Shown one piece after another: positions 8,663-16,505 of a stretch of 47,753 nt of DNA. How positions within the stretch are numbered: position 1 is the first letter of the stretch; each line of letters begins with the position of its first letter. A model generated the notes under the pieces. The model saw nothing but the letters and a program-made list of their open reading frames with translations, was not told the DNA's origin and ran no database searches. Location: positions 1-47,753 of the forward strand of contig CAXMQQ010000002.1 of NCBI GenBank assembly GCA_964195545.1, in the 5' to 3' direction. Source of the DNA: JAHEEL01 sp964195545. Its GTDB lineage: Bacteria > Actinomycetota > Acidimicrobiia > Spongiisociales > UBA5794. A program made the position numbers and the translations under genes.

Positions 8663-8690
8663 GGCGTTGAGGATCAACGCTATCAACGCC
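8663..8690. promoter_or_regulatory. Inverted repeat upstream of the YCII gene, possible operator
   Basis: GGCGTTGA at 8663-8670 is mirrored twice: as TCAACGC at 8674-8680 (7-bp stem, 3-base loop) and as TCAACGCC at 8683-8690 (8-bp arms, 12 bases apart). Spacing and symmetry fit a dimeric repressor site or alternative hairpins. No regulator gene is adjacent. Confidence 0.35.
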
Positions 8691-8848
8691 CTCGTCGGTG
8701 GGCGGACACAATCTGACTTTTCCATATCAGGGCGGATGGCACTCCCTTTGCCCAGAAGACGTGGATGGGCTCCGGCGAATCCGCCACCGCCTGAATCGTT
8801 TCCTGCCACGGCCCAGATCTGGATGGGTCTGCCATGACTTCGACAATC

Positions 8849-8878
8849 TTGGGTTCTGTCACTGCGGTCGGCTAGCCT
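8849..8878 (+). promoter_or_regulatory. ruvC promoter, leaderless type
   Basis: TTGGGT (8849-8854), an 18-base spacer and TAGCCT (8873-8878) lie 9 bases before the ruvC ATG. Transcription would begin at or next to the start codon, and no ribosome-binding site is present. Confidence 0.55.
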
Positions 8879-8887
8879 GCAGAACAT

Positions 8888-9376
8888 ATGTTCGTACTAG
8901 GTATCGATCCCGGTTTGACCCGCACGGGCTACGGGATCCTCGAGAAGTCCGGTGCAAGGGAGACGGCAGTGGCCGCCGGCGTGATTCGCACTGAGCCATC
9001 ACATCCGCTGGGTCAGCGATTTGTCGAACTCGCACGGGACCTTCGGGAGATCGTTGCGGAGTATCAGCCGAGCATGGCTGCCATCGAGCAGGTCTTCGTC
9101 AACAGCAACCGACGGACGGCGATATCGGTTGCCCGTGCCTCGGGAATCGCCCTCCTCGTGCTCGCAGAAGCGGGTCTTGAGACTGCGGAGTACACACCGT
9201 CGGCCGTCAAGATGGCCCTCACCGGCTCGGGCGTTGCCGACAAGCAACAGATGCAGCGAGTCGTCGCCATGCGCCTTGGACTTCCGGAGGCTCCCACCCC
9301 GGCCGATGCCGCGGACGCCCTGGCCGTGGCGTTGTGCCATATCCAGCACGCCTCACTGGCCGCGAGGGTCTCATGA
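8888..9376 (+). CDS. ruvC: Holliday junction resolvase RuvC
   Basis: Endonuclease that cuts Holliday junctions symmetrically, working with RuvAB during recombination and fork repair. The four acidic residues of the RNase H-like active site are placed as expected: Asp7 in LGIDPG, Glu near 67 in AAIEQVF, and the two Asp of PADAADALA near 140. The 162-residue length is standard. The ATG at 8888 is preceded by a leaderless-type promoter. The stop overlaps ruvA as ATGA, giving a ruvC-ruvA-ruvB operon. Confidence 0.96.
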   Translation: MFVLGIDPGLTRTGYGILEKSGARETAVAAGVIRTEPSHPLGQRFVELARDLREIVAEYQPSMAAIEQVFVNSNRRTAISVARASGIALLVLAEAGLETAEYTPSAVKMALTGSGVADKQQMQRVVAMRLGLPEAPTPADAADALAVALCHIQHASLAARVS

Positions 9377-9951
9377 TCGGCCGCATCCGGGGCGAATTTG
9401 TCGCGGCCGGAGCCGACGCCGTGACGGTCGACGTCGGCGGTGTCGGCTACGAGATCGCGGTAACGGGGCGAACATTTGCAGAGCTCCCCGGCATCGGCTC
9501 GGAGATCGTGTTGCACACCCATCTTCACGTCCGGGAAGACCAGTTGGCCCTCTTCGGATTCACGACGGCCGACGATCGGGACCTCTTTCGCCTCCTCATG
9601 GGTGTCTCCGGCGTCGGCCCGAAGGTGGGACTAGCGATCCTCGCGACGATGACCGCCGACGATCTGAGAAGGGTCGTGGCGACCGACGATGCGGCCGCGC
9701 TCACTGCGGTTCCCGGCATCGGGAAGAGGTCGGCACAGAAACTGCTGCTCGAACTGCGTCCGAAACTCGACGTGCCCGACGGTGATCTGGCGACCTCCGG
9801 ACCGCTTGGTGAGGTTCGGGCGGCGCTCGACGGCCTCGGGTATCAGCCCGACGAGATCAGTAGCGTCCTACGTGACCTTCCCTCCGATCTGACCGTGGAG
9901 GAACTCCTGAAGCGCTCTCTCCAAGCGCTCGGCAAACGGAGCGAACGATGA
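9373..9951 (+). CDS. ruvA: Holliday junction branch migration complex subunit RuvA
   Basis: Tetrameric protein that binds four-way junctions and loads RuvB. MIGRIRGEFV starts the OB-fold domain. Two helix-hairpin-helix motifs follow: GVSGVGPKVGLAIL near residue 77 and AVPGIGKRSAQKLL near 113. The C-terminal third domain, which contacts RuvB, covers about residues 145-192. The ATG at 9373 makes an ATGA overlap with the ruvC stop; the frame is open 39 bases further upstream but inside ruvC. The 192-residue length is normal. Confidence 0.95.
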   Translation: MIGRIRGEFVAAGADAVTVDVGGVGYEIAVTGRTFAELPGIGSEIVLHTHLHVREDQLALFGFTTADDRDLFRLLMGVSGVGPKVGLAILATMTADDLRRVVATDDAAALTAVPGIGKRSAQKLLLELRPKLDVPDGDLATSGPLGEVRAALDGLGYQPDEISSVLRDLPSDLTVEELLKRSLQALGKRSER

Positions 9952-10982
9952 GGGAAGAGGGACTCCTCACCGGCGGAACGACGCCAGAAGATGAGGTGAT
10001 CGAATCGGGCCTCCGTCCAAGGAAGATGGCCGAGTTCATCGGACAGGGCGCTCTCAAAGAGCGTCTCGCCATTCTGATCGAGGCGGCGAGAGGACGCGGA
10101 GAAGCGATCGATCATGTGCTCTTCTCCGGACCGCCCGGTCTCGGAAAGACATCGCTCGCAGGGATCCTCGCCGCCGAGATGGATGCGCAGCTCAGAGGCA
10201 CATCTGGGCCGGCGCTGGACAGGCCCGGCGATCTCGCAGCCGTGATCACCAACCTCGAAGCCGGTGATGTCCTGTTCATCGATGAGATCCACCGGCTGCC
10301 TCGTCAGGTCGAAGAAGTGCTCTATCCGGCCATGGAAGACTTCCAACTCGACATCGTCGTCGGAAAAGGTCCCGCGGCTCGCTCAATCAAGATCGACCTG
10401 CCCCCGTTTACTCTCGTGGGCGCAACAACCCGTGTGGGCCGCGTCGCACCACCGCTTCGCGACCGCTTCGGATACGTGGCAAGGATCGACTACTACGACA
10501 CGGTCGATCTTTCGGCGATCATCCACCGCTCGGCCGCGATTCTGGACGTTGACATCACCGAAGATGGAGCGGACACGATCGCTCGTCGGAGCAGGGGTAC
10601 GCCTCGCGTCGCCAACCGTCTGCTCCGAAGAGTGCGCGACTACGCAGCGGTACGGGCCGACGGCCACGTTGACGGCGGTATCGCCGATCGTGCGCTCGAG
10701 GTATTCGAGGTCGACGCCATGGGTCTCGACAAGGTTGACCGAGCCATCCTGTATGCCATTGCCGTCAAATTCGGTGGGGGACCGGTCGGTCTGTCCACCC
10801 TTGCGATCGCAGTGGGCGAGGAACCCGAGACCGTCGAGGACGCCTACGAACCGTTCCTTCTGCAGGAGGGCTTCCTCCAGCGAACCCCGCGCGGGCGGAT
10901 CGCGACCCCCCGTGCATACGAGCACCTTGGCGTCGAGCAGGACGTTGTTGCGTCGCCACAGGGGTCACTGTTGGATGAGTAG
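9948..10982 (+). CDS. ruvB: Holliday junction DNA helicase RuvB
   Basis: AAA+ motor that drives branch migration with RuvA. Walker A is GPPGLGKTS near residue 61, Walker B FIDEIH near 110, the sensor-1 segment GATTR near 158 and the arginine finger RDRFG near 171. The C-terminal winged-helix domain ends with TPRGRIATPRAYEHLG. The 344-residue length is standard. The ATG overlaps the ruvA stop (ATGA). It is the last gene of the ruv operon; a 448-bp gap with heptamer arrays follows. Confidence 0.96.
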   Translation: MREEGLLTGGTTPEDEVIESGLRPRKMAEFIGQGALKERLAILIEAARGRGEAIDHVLFSGPPGLGKTSLAGILAAEMDAQLRGTSGPALDRPGDLAAVITNLEAGDVLFIDEIHRLPRQVEEVLYPAMEDFQLDIVVGKGPAARSIKIDLPPFTLVGATTRVGRVAPPLRDRFGYVARIDYYDTVDLSAIIHRSAAILDVDITEDGADTIARRSRGTPRVANRLLRRVRDYAAVRADGHVDGGIADRALEVFEVDAMGLDKVDRAILYAIAVKFGGGPVGLSTLAIAVGEEPETVEDAYEPFLLQEGFLQRTPRGRIATPRAYEHLGVEQDVVASPQGSLLDE

Positions 10983-10993
10983 GACGAGGCGCT

Positions 10994-11021
10994 GAGCTCT
11001 GAGCCATGAGCTCCGAGCAGG
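10994..11021 (+). repeat. Heptamer array A, four GAGCnnn units
   Basis: Four consecutive 7-mers read GAGCTCT, GAGCCAT, GAGCTCC and GAGCAGG with no gaps. The array begins 11 bases after the ruvB stop. Confidence 0.65.
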
Positions 11022-11351
11022 AAGGGCCTTGAGTCCGGTCAGCGTGTGTTCCTCATGGACTCTCGGGCAGGCGTTCAGTCGTGACTCCGTTCGTGCGCCA
11101 CAATTCGCGTCCCGTCCTCGGTGTACGGACCGTGAACTAGATCTAGCCATGCATCGCTGTCATCTGGCATGAGAACCATGGACCGTGCGAACCCGCCAAC
11201 TGCTCATCGGTCACCGCTATCACGGAACGAACCTCCTCAATCGTGTCGAGGGGCGACAACTGGCTTCAACTCTCATGGAAATCAGAGAGGCGGGGCCTGA
11301 TAGAGGGAGGCGGCACAACCGGGCGGCTGTCCGGATCGCGATCGTGCGTGT

Positions 11352-11386
11352 CGTGCTCGGAGCACGGAGCACAAGGCTCATAGCTC
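11352..11386 (-). repeat. Heptamer array B, five units, inverted relative to array A
   Basis: Read on the minus strand, five consecutive 7-mers are GAGCTAT, GAGCCTT, GTGCTCC, GTGCTCC and GAGCACG. They share the GAGC core and the order (CTC/CTAT then CCAT/CCTT) of array A, but in opposite orientation about 330 bp away. Confidence 0.65.
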
Positions 11387-11416
11387 CAGTCTCAAATCTC
11401 ACGTCTTGCTTCACCC

Positions 11417-11422
11417 TATCTT
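11417..11422 (+). promoter_or_regulatory. queA -10 hexamer, leaderless type
   Basis: TATCTT lies 8 bases before the queA ATG, and no ribosome-binding site is present. No clear -35 can be seen. Confidence 0.45.
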
Positions 11423-11430
11423 CTCTCCCC

Positions 11431-12447
11431 ATGGACGCATCCCTCTTCGACTACGACCTTCCGACGAACGCCATCGCCCAGAGTGCGATCGAGCCCCGGG
11501 ATGCCGCACGACTGCTCGTGGCCGGCACGCTCGAGGACCGGATGTTCACGGATCTACCGGGATTGCTCGATCCAGGCGACCTCGTGGTTGTCAACAACAC
11601 ACGTGTCCGGCCTGCACGGGTTCGTGCCAGGAAAGAGTCGGGCGGCGCCGTCGAGGTGTTGCTGACCAAACGCATCGACGAGGTCCGATGGGAGGCGCTG
11701 GTCCGACCCGCACGTCGGATCAGCCCGGGAACCAAGATGGTGGCCGACCCCCTGCGCATGACGGTGATGACGCAGCCGGATCGAGGCGTGGTGACGGTGG
11801 AGATCGTCGCCGACACCGACACAGACGTCGATGACATCCTTCCCAGCCTCGGCAAGATCCCTCTCCCTCCCTACTTTCACGGAACACTCGATGACGATGA
11901 TCGGTACCAGACCATGTTCGCGAGGGCCGCAGGATCTGCGGCTGCACCAACGGCCGCTCTGCACTTCACGCCCGCCGTTGTAGAGGCGCTGCAATCTCGT
12001 GGTGCTCGCATCGCGGAGGTCGAACTCGATGTTGGACTCGACACGTTCAGGCCGATGGTGGCTGGCCCGATCACGGATCATCAGATGCACCGGGAACGCT
12101 ACTCGATCTCGCCGGCGACAGTGATGGCGGTAGCGGCAGCGAAGCAGGGCGGGGGGCGGATTGTCGCGATCGGCACGACGGTGGTTCGAACACTTGAGAC
12201 CGCAGCCGACGCGGACGGTCACCTGCAGGCCGGGTCTGGATCGACCGACCTCTTCATCACGCCCGGCTATCGACCCAAGATCGTCGATGCGATGGTGACG
12301 AACTTCCATGCCCCCGGCACAACCCTCATCGTCATGATCGCCGCTCTCATCGGACCCGACTGGCTCGACGTATACGATCATGCAATCGAATCCGGATACC
12401 GCTTCCTGTCATTTGGAGATGCCATGTTCATCGAGGTCGAACGATGA
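11431..12447 (+). CDS. queA: S-adenosylmethionine:tRNA ribosyltransferase-isomerase
   Basis: Transfers and isomerises the ribose of SAM onto 7-aminomethyl-deazaguanine in tRNA, giving epoxyqueuosine. Family segments are clear: the N-terminal LFDYDLPTNAIAQ, the VVNNTRVRPARV block, the IPLPPYF motif with the APTAALHFT segment after it, and the C-terminal NFHAPGTTLI. The 338-residue length is normal. I place the start at the ATG at 11431, where family homology begins and a -10 hexamer stands 8 bases upstream. The stop overlaps tgt as ATGA, so the two queuosine genes form one unit. Confidence 0.95.
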   Translation: MDASLFDYDLPTNAIAQSAIEPRDAARLLVAGTLEDRMFTDLPGLLDPGDLVVVNNTRVRPARVRARKESGGAVEVLLTKRIDEVRWEALVRPARRISPGTKMVADPLRMTVMTQPDRGVVTVEIVADTDTDVDDILPSLGKIPLPPYFHGTLDDDDRYQTMFARAAGSAAAPTAALHFTPAVVEALQSRGARIAEVELDVGLDTFRPMVAGPITDHQMHRERYSISPATVMAVAAAKQGGGRIVAIGTTVVRTLETAADADGHLQAGSGSTDLFITPGYRPKIVDAMVTNFHAPGTTLIVMIAALIGPDWLDVYDHAIESGYRFLSFGDAMFIEVER

Positions 12448-13547
12448 GTGCTGTGACCTGGGAACTAAGCCAATCCGATGACGGGGCAAGAGCCGGTGTC
12501 ATGAAGACGCCACACGGTGAGGTCCAGACGCCGAACTTCATGCCGGTAGGAACGCGAGCGACGGTCAAGACCATGGATGTCGAAGACCTTCAAACTGTGG
12601 GCGCCCAGATCGTTCTGGCCAACACCTATCACTTGATGCTGCGTCCCGGCGAAACTGTGGTGTCGCAGTTGGGAGAACTCCACGGGTTCATGGCATGGGA
12701 TGGACCGATCCTCACCGATAGCGGCGGATACCAAGTGCTGTCACTGAATCCCAAGATCAGCGAAGAAGGACTCGTCTTCCGCAGCACCTACGACGGCGCC
12801 AGTGTTGAGTTGACCCCGGAGCGTGCCGTGACCGTCCAAGAAGCACTCGGATCCGACATCGCGATGGTCCTCGACGTACCGGTGCCACTTCCGTCGCCCC
12901 GACCAGTGGCAGAGGAAGCGATGCACAGAACGTATCGGTGGGCCGAACGTGCCCTCGAAGCGAAACAACGCGACGACCGTGCGCTGTTCGGAATCGTGCA
13001 GGGGGGTGCCGAACCGGATCTTCGAGAACAGGCGGCGAAGGACATCGCGGCACTCGGATTCCCCGGATTCGGAATCGGAGGCCTCGCCGTCGGGGAAACA
13101 TCGGAGGAGAGAGACCTCGCTCTCGACGCAGCGATTCCCCATCTTCCACCCGATCGCGTCCGATACGTCATGGGCCTCGGCGACACCGAGGGGATGCTGG
13201 CCGCGATCGCTCGAGGTGTCGATCTGTTCGACTGTGTGATCCCCACCCGACTCGCCCGCCATGGGAAGGCGCTGACCCGATACGGCGACATCTCGATCAA
13301 ACGAGCGGAGTGGATTGGGGTTGACGGCCCGCTGGATCCCGAGTGCTCGTGCCTCACCTGTCGGCGATACGCCCGCGGCTACTTGCGGCATCTATACACC
13401 ACGAACGAACCCCTCTCCGACCGACTCCTCACACTCCACAACCTCACCTACACATTTGATCTCCTCCGAACCGCACGAGGGGCGATTGCCGACGGCCGCT
13501 TCGACGAATTCCGACGGGACGCCGTGGCGGCCCGATTGGGGGAGTAG
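12444..13547 (+). CDS. tgt: tRNA-guanine transglycosylase
   Basis: Exchanges guanine 34 of GUN-anticodon tRNAs for preQ1. Visible features: the general acid/base Asp in LTDSGGYQ near residue 92, the GIVQGG substrate loop, the nucleophile Asp in FDCVIPTRLARHG near 262, and the zinc site C-x-C-x2-C with a downstream His (CSCLTCRRY, YLRHL) near 302-332. The 367-residue length is standard for the bacterial enzyme. The ATG overlaps the queA stop. No preQ1 biosynthesis genes are nearby, so the base is either made from genes elsewhere or salvaged. The stop is TAG. Confidence 0.96.
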   Translation: MSAVTWELSQSDDGARAGVMKTPHGEVQTPNFMPVGTRATVKTMDVEDLQTVGAQIVLANTYHLMLRPGETVVSQLGELHGFMAWDGPILTDSGGYQVLSLNPKISEEGLVFRSTYDGASVELTPERAVTVQEALGSDIAMVLDVPVPLPSPRPVAEEAMHRTYRWAERALEAKQRDDRALFGIVQGGAEPDLREQAAKDIAALGFPGFGIGGLAVGETSEERDLALDAAIPHLPPDRVRYVMGLGDTEGMLAAIARGVDLFDCVIPTRLARHGKALTRYGDISIKRAEWIGVDGPLDPECSCLTCRRYARGYLRHLYTTNEPLSDRLLTLHNLTYTFDLLRTARGAIADGRFDEFRRDAVAARLGE

Positions 13548-13561
13548 GTCTGCCCGACGGC

Positions 13562-13567
13562 TAGGAT
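13562..13567 (+). promoter_or_regulatory. -10 hexamer upstream of yajC-secDF
   Basis: TAGGAT at 13562-13567, a strong actinobacterial-type -10, lies in the 68-bp gap after tgt and about 50 bases before yajC. No well-spaced -35 is evident. Confidence 0.4.
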
Positions 13568-13615
13568 TCCGGCGCTTCACCGGCAACGCCTGTCGGGTTT
13601 CAAACGGAGGATCCA

Positions 13616-13939
13616 GTGCCATTTCTGTCAAGCATTCTGGCTGTTGTGATCGCTCAGACCGAGAGCGGCAGCAGCATCGTCGGGTTCTTGCTGCCGATTG
13701 CGATCCTCGGCGGTCTCTTCTACCTCCTCCTCATCCTGCCACAGCGTCGACGCGCCAAGAAGGCGCAGGAACTTCGTGCCTCGATCTCCGTCGGTGACGA
13801 GATCAGAACTATCGGCGGCATATACGGCAGGATCAAATCCGAAGACGATGAAAGCTTCATTATCGACATCGGCGGAGGCTCGACGATGCGCATCTCCCGA
13901 CGAGCCGTCGCTGAGCGCATCGGAGAAGACTCGGAGTGA
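13616..13939 (+). CDS. yajC: Preprotein translocase subunit YajC
   Basis: Single-span membrane protein of the SecDF-YajC complex, which assists SecYEG export. One hydrophobic helix (about residues 18-41, IVGFLLPIAILGGLFYLLLILP) is followed by QRRRAKKAQ and a soluble domain with the family motif VGDEIRTIGGIYGRI. The start is GTG at 13616 with GGAGG at 13606-13610. The 107-residue length is typical. The stop overlaps the secD GTG as GTGA. Confidence 0.94.
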   Translation: MPFLSSILAVVIAQTESGSSIVGFLLPIAILGGLFYLLLILPQRRRAKKAQELRASISVGDEIRTIGGIYGRIKSEDDESFIIDIGGGSTMRISRRAVAERIGEDSE

Positions 13940-15423
13940 ACAGGAAGAAGGCGCTCCTCACGCTGCTGATCACGCTCGCCATCGCGTGGGGGTCGATCGG
14001 TGCCATGCTGCTCGCAGGGTGGGCGCCGAAGCTGGGACTTGACCTCCAGGGTGGTTTCGCCGTTGTCCTCGTTGGCCCGGAAGGGACTGATGCGGACACG
14101 CTCGATACCGCGGTCGAGATCATGCGTCGCAGGATCGAAGAACTCGGATCCGTGCAGGAACCAGAGATCTCGGTTCAGGGCGAACGATCCATCGTGGTCC
14201 AACTCCCCGGGGTAGACGACCGCGAACGCGCCCTCGAGGCGGTCGGCACGACCGGAGAAATGTCGTTCCGTCCCGTGTTCGGCCTCGTCCAAGTCAGCCC
14301 GGCGCTGACCGACCCCGATGGAGATCATCCGGAGAACCTCGATCCGGTCACCGGTCTGTCCGATCCAGATGACGTTCATGCCACCATCGCCTACCTCCCG
14401 AGCGAAGACGGCTCGTTCGTCTACATCGTTGGTCCGGCGTTCCTGACCGGTGCCGATATGAAAGGCGGTCGCGCCCAGTTCAGCGGTACCGGGGGCCTCG
14501 GTGGCGCCGGCGGATGGGTCGTCGTGCCGGAGTTCACCGATGACGGCGGAGAGAAGTTCCGACTTGCGACCGGAGAACTCGCGATCTATCAGGTGGGGTC
14601 ACCGCAGCGTCGCCTCGCGATCGTCGTCGACGGTGTCGTTGGATCGGCACCTGAAGTTGCGGCAGGTGTCAGCCCCGACGAGGGCCTCGATCCGAATCAG
14701 GTGGTCATCACCATCGGATCTTCAGACAATCCCCAGGCCGAATCCGAGGACCTCGCCGCCATCCTCAACTACGGTGCATTGCCGACGACCTTCGAGCGCG
14801 AACGGGTTGAATCTGTCTCCGCATCTCTCGGCGCCGACTCGCTCAAGGCTGGCCTCATCGCAGGTCTCATCGGGCTGGCGCTCGTAATGGTCTACATGAT
14901 CGTCTACTACCGGATCCTCGGTGTGGTGGCGATGCTGGGCCTCACCGTGTTCGGATCATTCCTGGTCGGCGCGCTGATCCTGCTCGGCGAATTCCAGGGA
15001 ACAACACTCACACTGGCCGGTGTGACCGGCGTGGTTGTGTCGATCGGGATAACGCTCGACTCCTACATCGTGTATTTCGAACGGGTGAAGGAAGAATCCC
15101 ACGCCGGACGTCCCCTGCGTCCGTCAATCGACCATGCCTATCCGGGCGCATTCAGTACGATCTTGAAGGGTGACACCGTCACCTTCCTGGCCGCGATCCT
15201 TCTCTGGCTCCTCGCTGTCGGCCCTGTGAAGGGATTCGCCCTCACCCTCGGTATCGCCACGGTGGTCGACGTCTTCGTGTCGTACTACTACACCCGACCC
15301 GGCACGTGGCTGGTCGCCCATTCGGCACTCGGTGACGGGGGCTGGTTCTCTGTTCGAGGTGCGATGGGGAAGAAGAGCAGTCAAGCGTCAACATCCGTCG
15401 AGCCCGTTGAGGTGACCTCATGA
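13936..15423 (+). CDS. secD: Protein translocase subunit SecD
   Basis: Integral membrane protein that uses the proton gradient to help pull exported proteins across. An N-terminal membrane helix (residues about 6-29) is followed by LGLDLQGG, the large extracytoplasmic P1 region, and from about residue 310 the RND-type cluster of five helices. The segment LGLTVFGSFLVGALILLG and the conserved GVVVSIGITLDSYIVYFER lie in this cluster. The 495-residue length is normal. The GTG start at 13936 overlaps the yajC stop, and the stop overlaps secF. Confidence 0.95.
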   Translation: MNRKKALLTLLITLAIAWGSIGAMLLAGWAPKLGLDLQGGFAVVLVGPEGTDADTLDTAVEIMRRRIEELGSVQEPEISVQGERSIVVQLPGVDDRERALEAVGTTGEMSFRPVFGLVQVSPALTDPDGDHPENLDPVTGLSDPDDVHATIAYLPSEDGSFVYIVGPAFLTGADMKGGRAQFSGTGGLGGAGGWVVVPEFTDDGGEKFRLATGELAIYQVGSPQRRLAIVVDGVVGSAPEVAAGVSPDEGLDPNQVVITIGSSDNPQAESEDLAAILNYGALPTTFERERVESVSASLGADSLKAGLIAGLIGLALVMVYMIVYYRILGVVAMLGLTVFGSFLVGALILLGEFQGTTLTLAGVTGVVVSIGITLDSYIVYFERVKEESHAGRPLRPSIDHAYPGAFSTILKGDTVTFLAAILLWLLAVGPVKGFALTLGIATVVDVFVSYYYTRPGTWLVAHSALGDGGWFSVRGAMGKKSSQASTSVEPVEVTS

Positions 15424-16496
15424 GTGTCCTCACCAGGATGTATCGAGGCGAGACCCACTTCGACTTCGTTGGCATCTCCAAGAAGACCCTCATCGTCTCT
15501 GCCGCCCTCGTGGTGCTGTCACTCTTGATGCTTCTCGTGCGGCCGCTCAATCTCAGCATCGACTTCACCGGTGGCGTCATCGTCACGGTGGAGAACGAGG
15601 CCGACGTCGACATCACCGTGATTCGCTCCTCGCTCGCGGACATCGGTCAGGCCGGCGCTCGGGTCCAGCTCACCGGAGAGGGTTTCATCCTCATCCAGAC
15701 GGAAGCGCTCGACGCCGCATCCCAGGATGAGTTGGTCCAAACGGCAGGTGGTGTTGCAGGAGTCGAAGTGAACGAGGTCACGATCGACGCGGTCGGGCCG
15801 ACGTTCGGCGCCGAGGTGACACGGGCCGCCATCCAGGCGCTCGTCGTGTTCTTGTTCGTCGTTGCGCTGTTCATCACTTGGCGCTTCGAGTGGAAGATGG
15901 CGGTGGCAGCACTCGCTGCGCTCTTCCACGACTTGATCATCACGGCCGGATTCTTCGCCTTGGCTGGATTCATCGTGACGCCGGCAACGGTCATCGCGCT
16001 GCTAACGATCCTCGGCTACTCGTTGTACGACACCGTCGTTGTGTTTGACAAGGTCAACGAAAACGTCGAACTCATGCATGATCGATACACGTACACCGAG
16101 ATTGTGAACACGTCGATGAACCAGGTGTTGATGCGGTCGATCAACACGTCGCTGACATCGCTGTTGCCGGTTGGTTCGTTGCTCTTCGTGGGGTCATTCG
16201 CTTTCGGAGCGCACACGCTGAGGGAGTTCGCTCTGGCGCTGTTCATCGGAATCGCCATCGGCACGTTCTCATCCATCTTCGTCGCCGCCCCATTGCTGGC
16301 GACCTGGAAGGAGCGGGAAGAGGACTGGGTTGTGGCCCGCAAGCGTGCCATGCGACGTCGCAGCGGCGACGGGAGCGCCGTGATCGTGGAAAACGCATCG
16401 GCGGCCCCCACTGTCGTCCCCGCGATGCCATCGGCCCCGACCGGGGCGTCTGGGGCGGCCGCACGTGCACCGCGGAAGCGGAAGAAGCGTCGGTAG
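15420..16496 (+). CDS. secF: Protein translocase subunit SecF
   Basis: Partner of SecD in the RND-like export motor. It has an N-terminal helix (about 22-40), the SIDFTGG motif, a short periplasmic domain, then five membrane helices from about residue 140. These include the family block TILGYSLYDTVVVFDKVNEN and the TSLTSLLPVGSLL segment. The C-terminal tail is basic and Ala/Pro-rich (ends PRKRKKRR), consistent with a cytosolic end. The 358-residue length is typical. The ATG overlaps the secD stop (ATGA). The next gene, rel, begins 9 bases after its TAG stop. Confidence 0.95.
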   Translation: MSVLTRMYRGETHFDFVGISKKTLIVSAALVVLSLLMLLVRPLNLSIDFTGGVIVTVENEADVDITVIRSSLADIGQAGARVQLTGEGFILIQTEALDAASQDELVQTAGGVAGVEVNEVTIDAVGPTFGAEVTRAAIQALVVFLFVVALFITWRFEWKMAVAALAALFHDLIITAGFFALAGFIVTPATVIALLTILGYSLYDTVVVFDKVNENVELMHDRYTYTEIVNTSMNQVLMRSINTSLTSLLPVGSLLFVGSFAFGAHTLREFALALFIGIAIGTFSSIFVAAPLLATWKEREEDWVVARKRAMRRRSGDGSAVIVENASAAPTVVPAMPSAPTGASGAAARAPRKRKKRR

Positions 16497-16505
16497 ACTT
16501 TCGGG

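Larger units (their letters stand above)
8577..8887. other. 311-bp divergent gap between YCII gene and ruvC
   Basis: No coding sequence is supported. The gap contains the inverted repeat at 8663-8690 and the ruvC promoter at 8849-8878. The remainder shows nothing recognisable. Confidence 0.5.
10983..11430. other. 448-bp gap between ruvB and queA
   Basis: No gene is supported. The gap is bordered on both sides by short arrays of degenerate 7-bp repeats in opposite orientation (10994-11021 and 11352-11386) and ends with the queA promoter. A frame open into queA from 11185 has no recognisable protein content before the queA ATG and no ribosome-binding site. Confidence 0.5.

Noticed and set aside
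8573..8887. 104-codon minus-strand frame upstream of the YCII gene
   Set aside because: It overlaps the YCII start in another frame and spans the ruvC promoter; composition is not protein-like.
11185..11430. N-terminal extension of queA by 82 codons
   Set aside because: The extension crosses the heptamer array, has no family homology, and the ATG at 11431 has a well-placed -10.
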